NCBI RefSeq assembly: GCF_000518765.1 | Contig: NZ_KI912489.1 | Location: forward strand, 128,652 to 192,651 | DNA from: Ruminococcus flavefaciens ATCC 19208 | GTDB taxonomy: Bacteria > Bacillota > Clostridia > Oscillospirales > Ruminococcaceae | Reading direction: 5' to 3' | DNA: 64,000 nucleotides | Part shown: positions 57,951 through 64,000 of the stretch, one piece after another | Position numbering within the stretch: the first letter of the stretch is position 1 | Layout: each line of letters starts with the position of its first letter | Program-made: the position numbers and the translations under genes | The notes under the pieces: model-generated | Databases searched by the model: none | Told to the model about the DNA's origin: nothing | Seen by the model: only the letters and a program-made list of their open reading frames with translations

Positions 57951-58672
57951 CCCTGCCTTATATAGTTTTTAATGAAACGGCTGAATTCATTGTGAAATTC
58001 CTTGAGCTTTTTCTGCGCCACGGGAACTTCGATACCGTTGGTAGTATATAATGTAAAGTTGTTGAGCTTGTCTATGTGTTCCATATTAACTATAAAGCTT
58101 TTATGGGGTGAAACGAAGCTTTCAGAGTTGATAATACTGAAAACATCGGAAAGGCTGCCTTTTATCTGGTATTTTTCGGATTCTGTGTATACAGTTATCC
58201 TGCGGTTGCCTGTATATTCAAATACATAGATATTTTTAAGGTTAAGCAGAAGAGGACCGTCCTCGCCCTTCAGCTGTATCACGGTATCCTTTGCGGAATT
58301 TTCCGACAGATACTTTGTAAGCTCACCAAGAACGCTGAAAATACGGCTGCTTTCAAAGGGCTTTACAACGAAATCGAATGGGTGTACGGCATAGCTTTGC
58401 AGAGCTAATTCCGAGTGATTTGTGACATAGACTATTCTTGCGCGTCTGTCTATCTGTCTGTAGAGCTGAGCTGTTTTCAGACCGTCCATGCCGCCCATTT
58501 CAATATCGAGGAATATAAGATCAAAATCCAGTTTGCAGTCGAGCAGCTTTTCACCGCTCTGGAAGCTGTGTACCTCAAATTCGATGGCATGAGTTTTGCT
58601 GTAGCTCGAAATAGCGGATTTCAAAGCCTGTATCATGTCATTGTCATCGTCACAGATAGCAATATTAATCAT
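57947..58672 (-). CDS. agrA: AgrA-like LytTR response regulator
   Basis: 241 aa. Receiver domain with 'AICDDDNDM', phosphoacceptor Asp56 in 'LIFLDIEMGGMDGL', and 'VYVTNHSELALQSYAVHPFDF' before the conserved Lys. C-terminal LytTR DNA-binding domain (about 140-241: 'IYVFEYTGNRRITVYTESEK', 'SFVSPHKSFIVNMEHI', 'VPVAQKKLKEF'). Overlaps agrB and agrC by 4 bp each. Probably activates agrD and/or agrBAC; a palindrome lies at the agrD promoter. Confidence 0.9.
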   Translation of the reverse strand: MINIAICDDDNDMIQALKSAISSYSKTHAIEFEVHSFQSGEKLLDCKLDFDLIFLDIEMGGMDGLKTAQLYRQIDRRARIVYVTNHSELALQSYAVHPFDFVVKPFESSRIFSVLGELTKYLSENSAKDTVIQLKGEDGPLLLNLKNIYVFEYTGNRRITVYTESEKYQIKGSLSDVFSIINSESFVSPHKSFIVNMEHIDKLNNFTLYTTNGIEVPVAQKKLKEFHNEFSRFIKNYIRQG

Positions 58673-59253
58673 TTTTCCACTCCTTTTCTGTTACTTATAC
58701 GACCTGCAACAAGCAGGAAGGCGGTAACGAATACTGCCAATGATAACGAAAGCGTAAGTATGTACAGCCTGAACACAGCTGAGATAACGGCAAGTGCTGT
58801 TCCTAAAGCAGTGATCATCAGTGACCGTCTGCGGAATACCCTGCGTTCGGTATCATCAAAGGGCTTGGTCGGCGTTTCTGTCGGTGCAGCAAAAAGGATC
58901 ACCACTATTCCAGAAAATAAAAATGCCGCCGAAACATACAGCCTTTCAGGGTCATGTATGAGCTTTGACGCAGCTATAACTGCGGCAAGCATTACTACGG
59001 ATATCATAAAGCAGCCTAACCTTGAGGCTGAGTGATACCCCCCGCAGCAATTCCTCATCGGCATATACAATGCCAGAAATACTATCACGGCAATAAAGCT
59101 TTTCATCAGGATCGCCGTAATTATCATAAAAGCGGTAGTGAGTGTCGTCATTATGGTGAGTTCAAGTCCGTATCGAACAATTTCTGCATCTTCTTCTTTT
59201 GCATATCCGCTGCTAAGGAGCTTTTCCATTATAGCATCGAGTATCCTATCCAT
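58669..59253 (-). CDS. agrB: AgrB-like peptide-processing membrane endopeptidase
   Basis: 194 aa from the ATG at 59253; the TTG at 59280 is possible but lacks spacing. The family signature 'RNCCGGYHSASRLGC' is complete, with candidate catalytic His74 and Cys81, seven residues apart as in staphylococcal AgrB. About six hydrophobic segments. It cleaves the AgrD tail and makes the thiolactone at the membrane. First gene of the agrB-agrA-agrC unit. Confidence 0.92.
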   Translation of the reverse strand: MDRILDAIMEKLLSSGYAKEEDAEIVRYGLELTIMTTLTTAFMIITAILMKSFIAVIVFLALYMPMRNCCGGYHSASRLGCFMISVVMLAAVIAASKLIHDPERLYVSAAFLFSGIVVILFAAPTETPTKPFDDTERRVFRRRSLMITALGTALAVISAVFRLYILTLSLSLAVFVTAFLLVAGRISNRKGVEK

Positions 59254-59344
59254 TCTTAATATCCCTATACTCCTTTTCAAAGTGATGCTTGCGAATCTTG
59301 TTGCGATAAAATTACTAAATTATGTTCTTTCTGTTATCAGATTA

Positions 59345-59374
59345 ATTATATATCAAATAGCGATAAAAAGTCAA
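59345..59374 (-). promoter_or_regulatory. Promoter for agrB-agrA-agrC
   Basis: Minus strand TTGACT, 18 bp, TATAAT. The first part, TTGACTTTTT, equals that of the agrD promoter. Confidence 0.7.
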
Positions 59375-59395
59375 GTCGTTTCAGACTGAAAATTG

Positions 59396-59424
59396 TTGAC
59401 ATATGGAAAAACTGTTGATATAAT
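59396..59424 (+). promoter_or_regulatory. Consensus promoter for the LRR-dockerin gene
   Basis: TTGACA, exactly 17 bp, TATAAT, divergent from the agr promoter with only about 20 bp between the -35 boxes. Followed by an AT-repeat leader and ATAGGAGG before the ATG at 59480. Confidence 0.9.
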
Positions 59425-59479
59425 ATTATATATATATCGTATGATATTATGATATAATGATATAGGAGGTAAAAATAAT

Positions 59480-62383
59480 ATGAAAATCAAGGGATTTATT
59501 TCACTTCTTGCCGCACTTACTGTTATAACAAGTTCTGTGGCAGCTGTACCGTTCAGCGCATCTGCTGAGGTAGTTTCAGAAACTGAGATCGCCGCAGAGT
59601 ATGATTTCAGCGGCGTTTCGTCAACTGTAGAAAAGGACGGTGTAAGCTATAGTATCTTCAAAGGATATGCGGCTGTTCATTACGTCAATGATGAAAACAT
59701 CGAAGAATTCACAGTTCCCGAAACAATAAATGACGTTCCTGTTGTAGGTATAGAATGGGGTGCTTTCAGAAACTGCAAAAACATCAAAAAGCTGACTCTT
59801 ACAAAAAATGTCAGCGTTATAAACTGGGGTGATATTGCAGAATTCAGCATGGAAGAAATAGCTGTTACCGAGGATAACGAGTCGTTTACAGTTGTTGACG
59901 GCGTACTTTACAGCAAGGACATGAAAACAGTCGTTGCTTTTCCGCCTTCAAACAGTGCCGCTGAGGTAAAGATAGCCGACGAAGCAGAGAATATAGCTCC
60001 ATACGCTTTTGTAAGCTGCCAGAAGCTTACAAAGATAGAGGTAAGCAATAACGTAGGAGAAATAGGTGAAGGAGCTTTCGTAGGCTGTACATCTCTCACC
60101 TCCATAAATATACCTGACGGTGTAAAAGCTATAAACACGTACACTTTCGCAGGCACAAAGGCTCTGAAAGGCGTAAGGATACCCGGCTCTGTTGATTATA
60201 TGTACAATGACGCTTTCAAGGATTCGGGAGCTATCGAAAACGAGGGCGGCATACACTACGTTGACAAGTGGGCTGTAGGAGCTGATAATGATATAGAACG
60301 TGCTGATATACGTATGGGCACAGTAGGTACTATGGAAGGACTCTTCGTATCAAAAAATAAGCTGAGAGTAGTTACAGTACCTGATTCTGTTATACATCTG
60401 GGAAGCTACCTTGTTTTCGGACTGTATACACCTGTCGAACTGGTAGAGTTCCACTGTCCTGCTATCCCTGCAAGAGTACTTGGCTGCCTTAGTGTAAAGG
60501 AAGTATGGATATATGACCGCAACTGTAAGATAGAGGACGATGCATCATCGCTTCCTACATACTGGAGAGAGCCGAAGGAAGCTCCTGAGGAAGAAGAAAC
60601 CACCGAAGAGAATGACTATATTATCAGACATACTCGGGTTACTGCTTCTTCAAGCAGCGGTGCTAACTCAATTGCAAAAGTTATAAATACTTCACTTACC
60701 GAAATTGATGAAGAAGATGATGATGCAGGTGAAATAACTACCATAACTCATTCTGTCAACACTTCGAGCACTGATTCAAAATTCAAAGAAAAAGTTGAAG
60801 CATACATGGAGAAATATAGGGAAAAACTTTCTCAGAATACTGAGGACAACTCAGGTGTTGCAGTTGCACAGCCTGTAGAAAAGGTATACAAATCACCTAT
60901 AAAGATAGGCAATCCTGCAAAGTATGATACCATTATCCGCGGATTTGAACGCTCTACTGCAGAGGAGTATGCTCTCAAATACAGAAGGGTATTTGATACT
61001 TTTGAGCCTGCAAGCACTGTTGTAGGACCTGAGAGTGTTACCGATCACGAAAACAGTGATATTGAATACAGAGTATACGGCAACAGCTATGCTATTGCAT
61101 CGCTCAGGGACGGATATCACCCCGACGGTTCTAATCGCAAAAAGGAAATAACTATAGCTGAGGAGATAAATGGTGTTCCTGTAACAGCATACCGTCTGGG
61201 AGGCGGCGACGCAGATATAATTCATCTCCCGAAAACTGTAAGCACCATTCTTTATTCTGTGGACGTGGCTACCAGCTATAACTGCTCTTACGATATAGAC
61301 AAGGATAATCCTTATCTCACATCAGTTGACGGAATCATCTACAGTAAAGACATGACAAAGCTCATAAAAGTGCCGTCAAGATACGAAGGAAAGAAGATAG
61401 TCGTTCCTGACGGAGTAAAGAGCATTGAGGACTTTGCTATGCTTAACCTTAGAAACGTTGAGAGCATTGAGCTGCCTGACAGCCTTGAGGAGATAAAATA
61501 CGGTGCTTTTTTAGATGCAACAAAGCTGAAGAGCATAAATCTCCCTGAGAATCTGGATTTTATCGGTGATCGTGCATTCAATTACTGCATTTCTCTTGAA
61601 GATATAAAGATACCCGAAAGTGTAAAGGGTATCGGTCTGTATGCTTTTTATGATGTTCCTGCTGTCAATTATGAGGGCGGTCTTGGGTATCTCGACAACT
61701 GGTTAGTAGAGGCAGAAGCTGATGACAAACCGAATATGATAGTCCCAAAAGAGGGCATCACCGGAATGGCGAGAGTATGCGCTAAGGATTCGCTGGTCAT
61801 TCCCAAGAGCGTTACAAAGATGGGCTGGGAAGTTCTTGGTCTTTATAACAGTATCACAAGAGCTGACGTTTATTCTCACGTTATCGACTATGATGCATTC
61901 AAGAACGCCAGATACCTGAAGGATATATACATCTACGACCCCGAGTGCGAGATTTGCGCAGGCGATCAGACTATCCCTGCAAAGTATATCGACACGGATA
62001 ACAGAGTAATAAAAAAGTTTGATGAATTGGTTCCCGACATAAAGAGCCTGAATGCAAGAACATACGCGTATGAGCTTAAAGCAGGCGACGGCGAGAAGCT
62101 GGGCGACACCGTTATCCACGGCTACAAGGGCTCTACTGCTGAGGCTTATGCTCAGATGTACGGCATCAAGTTTGAGGCACTGGACAATACGGCAATATAC
62201 AAGGACGGCGACCTCAACGGCGACGGACAGTTCAACGTCGGCGATCTCGTTCTTATGAACAGATATATCCACGGTACCTATACATTCAATGAAAAGCAGT
62301 ATAAGTCCGCTGACCTTAACGGTGACGGAAATGCTGATGTATTTGATGTGATAGAATTCCGCAAGAAGATACTGGCAGACTGA
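59480..62383 (+). CDS. Secreted leucine-rich-repeat (BspA/LRR_5) protein with C-terminal dockerin
   Basis: 967 aa. Signal peptide with predicted cleavage after 'PFSASA' (about residue 29). Two LRR_5/BspA blocks (about 75-330 and 520-790), each with units like 'LTSINIPDGVKAINTYTFAG' and 'LEEIKYGAFLDATKLKSINL', separated by a Thr/Ser/Glu-rich linker (about 375-450). The C-terminal dockerin (about 911-967) has two Ca-binding repeats, 'DLNGDGQFNVGDLVLMNRYI' and 'DLNGDGNADVFDVIEFRKKI', so it should dock to a cohesin on a cell-surface scaffoldin. LRR_5 proteins often bind host or plant surfaces. Its promoter is divergent from agr, so density control is possible (inference). Confidence 0.93.
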   Translation: MKIKGFISLLAALTVITSSVAAVPFSASAEVVSETEIAAEYDFSGVSSTVEKDGVSYSIFKGYAAVHYVNDENIEEFTVPETINDVPVVGIEWGAFRNCKNIKKLTLTKNVSVINWGDIAEFSMEEIAVTEDNESFTVVDGVLYSKDMKTVVAFPPSNSAAEVKIADEAENIAPYAFVSCQKLTKIEVSNNVGEIGEGAFVGCTSLTSINIPDGVKAINTYTFAGTKALKGVRIPGSVDYMYNDAFKDSGAIENEGGIHYVDKWAVGADNDIERADIRMGTVGTMEGLFVSKNKLRVVTVPDSVIHLGSYLVFGLYTPVELVEFHCPAIPARVLGCLSVKEVWIYDRNCKIEDDASSLPTYWREPKEAPEEEETTEENDYIIRHTRVTASSSSGANSIAKVINTSLTEIDEEDDDAGEITTITHSVNTSSTDSKFKEKVEAYMEKYREKLSQNTEDNSGVAVAQPVEKVYKSPIKIGNPAKYDTIIRGFERSTAEEYALKYRRVFDTFEPASTVVGPESVTDHENSDIEYRVYGNSYAIASLRDGYHPDGSNRKKEITIAEEINGVPVTAYRLGGGDADIIHLPKTVSTILYSVDVATSYNCSYDIDKDNPYLTSVDGIIYSKDMTKLIKVPSRYEGKKIVVPDGVKSIEDFAMLNLRNVESIELPDSLEEIKYGAFLDATKLKSINLPENLDFIGDRAFNYCISLEDIKIPESVKGIGLYAFYDVPAVNYEGGLGYLDNWLVEAEADDKPNMIVPKEGITGMARVCAKDSLVIPKSVTKMGWEVLGLYNSITRADVYSHVIDYDAFKNARYLKDIYIYDPECEICAGDQTIPAKYIDTDNRVIKKFDELVPDIKSLNARTYAYELKAGDGEKLGDTVIHGYKGSTAEAYAQMYGIKFEALDNTAIYKDGDLNGDGQFNVGDLVLMNRYIHGTYTFNEKQYKSADLNGDGNADVFDVIEFRKKILAD

Positions 62384-62395
62384 TAAATAAAATAA

Positions 62396-62434
62396 GAGCC
62401 GCTTCCGATAACCATGTCAGAAGCGGCTTTTTTA
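62396..62434 (+). terminator. Rho-independent terminator
   Basis: AGCCGCTTC.GA / TC.GAAGCGGCT stem followed by TTTTTT. Confidence 0.9.
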
Positions 62435-62465
62435 ATTCATAATTGATGTCGTTTACGATGATACT

Positions 62466-62563
62466 CCCCGTGTCGAGAAACAACTACCTTTTTGATTAGA
62501 TACGAACGAGCAAGGGTGCGCAGGCTCTGCGCTTTAGGGGCGCACAATTGTGCGCCCCTGATC
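62466..62563 (+). repeat. Composite repeat (65-bp family + REP hairpin)
   Basis: CCCCGTGTCGAGAAACAACT, then TACGAACGAGCAAGGGTGCG, CAGGCTCTGCGC, then TTAGGGGCGCACAA / TTGTGCGCCCC. Same order as at 51838-52050. Confidence 0.8.
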
Positions 62564-62569
62564 ATATAT

Positions 62570-64000
62570 TCAACCCTTTCCCAACATGAATTTCTGTAAT
62601 AGCAGCAAGTCTGCTACATTTGATTCGCTGTCGCTGTTCAGATCAGAGTTGGACAGTCCGAGACCGCTGAGCTCTGTCTGTTTGATAAGTGCCTTTCTGA
62701 AACGGAGGACATCGAATATGTCCACTTCCCTATCGCCGTTTACATCCCCTGAAAGACCGTAAAAACTGAAATTATTCACATTGAAAAGATATCCGTCGCC
62801 GCCGCGGAATACGAGATAAACGTCATGCTCGCCCGTACACTGAGATGTTGCACATTCAAGGTCAATGTATTCGTCCCATCCGTCTGTGGTGGGAACATCG
62901 CATTTTCCTATGATATCGCCGTCGGCAGAGCCTAAGCGTATCTCGATAGTGCCGCCGTCTGTTGCACTTGCCGCACGTACCTTGAAGCCCTCTGCTCCGC
63001 TTTCAAAATCAAGCTTGCGGAAGACTATATAAGAGCCGTCGGTGATATATCCTATAGCGGTATTTCCGCTGTCGTCCTTGCGTATCTCGCCGCGCATGAA
63101 GTTATAGCTGCTGCAGCCGTAGTTCTTATACGCAGTTTTCGGGACAGGCGGTTTGCCGTTATTGCCCCATATCTCAAGCTCATAAACTCTTGCGCCGCCG
63201 CTGTTGTCCTGAGTTGAGGTGCGCATTTCCAGCCGCACGTATCTTGCATTGATTCCGCTGAGATTTCTGCCGCAGGAGCTCTTTGTATTGCCGAATACCT
63301 CGGTGATATCAGTCCAGCTCTCGCCGTCTGAGCTTGCTTTCAGTACGAAATCTCGCGGGTCGAAGGTGCTTTTTTCGTTGAGACCTGCGAATTTCGCGCT
63401 CCAGCGCTGAATATTGCATTCCTCTTCAAGGTCTACCTGTATCCATTCGCCGCCGATGCCGTCAGCGTGATACCACTTTGTGGAAGCATCACCGTCAACT
63501 GCCATTTCGGGAGTCTCTCCGTTATCGCTGCCCGAAGCTGTCACCTTTTTGCCGAGAGCAAGGTTTTGCAGCTCTTCGCCGTCAAACTGCAATTCACCGT
63601 TAAGGCTGTACTCCTTGCCTGCCTCTGTTTCAAAGCTTATCATCGCGCCGCTGTATCTTACGGTACAAACGCCGCCTGATTTTGAGAGTATAGTCGCATT
63701 TTCAAGTCTGCCGTTCTTCCAGTTCATCTCTGTTACTTCAAAGTTTCCGCGCGCGCAGAGTCCGTTTGCGTGACCTGTTGACCACTGCTTGGGAAGAGCA
63801 GGGAGAAGTGTTATAACGTCATTCTGACTTTGCAGGAGCATCTCCGCAACGCCCGATGTAAAGCCGAAATTGCCGTCTATCTGGAAAGGCGGGTGTGCGT
63901 CCCAGAGGTTATCGTAAAGTCTGCCGTAGTTGTTTACGGGAGTGATAAGGAGCTTTATAAGGTTGTATGCATGAGCACCGTCCTCAAGTCTTGCCCAGCA
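62570..64000 (-). CDS. GH95-type alpha-fucosidase C-terminal part with CBM32, CBM6-like and dockerin; 5' end outside window
   Basis: 476 codons are present; the frame is open to the right edge, so the start and most of the catalytic domain are missing. The first 145 or so residues match the GH95 end: 'AWARLEDGAHAYNLIKLL', 'NLWDAHPPFQIDGNFG' and 'EMLLQSQNDVITLLPALPKQW'. Next a CBM32/F5-8 domain ('AVDGDASTKWYHAD', 'YVRLEMRT'), a CBM6-like domain ('GSYIVFRKLDFESGAEGFKV', 'CTGEHDVYLVF'), and a dockerin with 'DVNGDREVDIFDVLRFRKAL' and 'DLNSDSESNVADLLLLQKFM'. A secreted, probably scaffoldin-attached enzyme acting on fucose or galactose side chains of hemicellulose or mucin. Confidence 0.88.
   Translation of the reverse strand, partial: CWARLEDGAHAYNLIKLLITPVNNYGRLYDNLWDAHPPFQIDGNFGFTSGVAEMLLQSQNDVITLLPALPKQWSTGHANGLCARGNFEVTEMNWKNGRLENATILSKSGGVCTVRYSGAMISFETEAGKEYSLNGELQFDGEELQNLALGKKVTASGSDNGETPEMAVDGDASTKWYHADGIGGEWIQVDLEEECNIQRWSAKFAGLNEKSTFDPRDFVLKASSDGESWTDITEVFGNTKSSCGRNLSGINARYVRLEMRTSTQDNSGGARVYELEIWGNNGKPPVPKTAYKNYGCSSYNFMRGEIRKDDSGNTAIGYITDGSYIVFRKLDFESGAEGFKVRAASATDGGTIEIRLGSADGDIIGKCDVPTTDGWDEYIDLECATSQCTGEHDVYLVFRGGDGYLFNVNNFSFYGLSGDVNGDREVDIFDVLRFRKALIKQTELSGLGLSNSDLNSDSESNVADLLLLQKFMLGKG

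Overview
The window looks like chromosome from a gut or rumen Firmicute of the Ruminococcus type (Oscillospiraceae). Two proteins end in type I dockerins (59480-62383 and the GH95 enzyme at the right edge). Glycogen and fucose-type carbohydrate enzymes are present, Shine-Dalgarno sites are strong (AGGAGG), many promoters match TTGACA-17-TATAAT, a T-box leader precedes a tRNA-ligase locus, and an SRP RNA lies next to dnaX. No rRNA, tRNA, CRISPR array or prophage was recognised. These calls come from reading the sequence; no database search was run.

Layout. 1-9.8 kb is an accessory, surface-oriented region. It holds three tandem beta-propeller-like lipoproteins (one partial), a three-gene cluster of small 'GKWE' lipoproteins, a caspase-like protein with three PLAT domains, another lipoprotein and a DUF2726 protein. 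9.9-14 kb (minus strand) carries pssA, ppk and a uridine-kinase-like gene. 14.1-24.2 kb has a T-box leader, a small unknown gene, a frameshifted REP-associated transposase (RAYT), thrS, a DinB-like gene, a GT2 glycosyltransferase, two small membrane paralogues, glycyl-tRNA synthetase and aspartate kinase. 24.2-30.5 kb (minus) has an MFS exporter, a GH13 enzyme and glycogen phosphorylase. 30.8-35 kb has membrane and regulatory proteins, including a YitT-type gene with an in-frame TGA near its start. 35.3-39.1 kb (minus) is SRP RNA-TPR-dnaX-ybaB-recR. 39.2-46 kb has lipoproteins, cyclophilins, murA and a MATE exporter. 46-52 kb is a TetR / MMPL transporter / repeat-protein module with three visible operator palindromes. 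52-55.5 kb has a GNAT and a Ca2+-type P-ATPase.

56.3-59.3 kb is an agr-type quorum-sensing locus. agrB, agrA and agrC are tightly coupled. Downstream of them is an unlisted 51-codon gene that reads as a canonical AgrD precursor with its own promoter and a nearby palindrome. The gene order (B-A-C, then D) differs from the usual B-D-C-A. A divergent perfect promoter drives a large secreted LRR-dockerin protein.

Across the window, intergenic regions are littered with short hairpins that have constant flanks (TGTAGGGG / CCCG or the reverse) and variable but self-complementary stems. Many are clustered, some are joined to a second 65-bp repeat family. Two exact inverted copies lie inside the RAYT gene itself, which suggests that this transposase family mobilises them.
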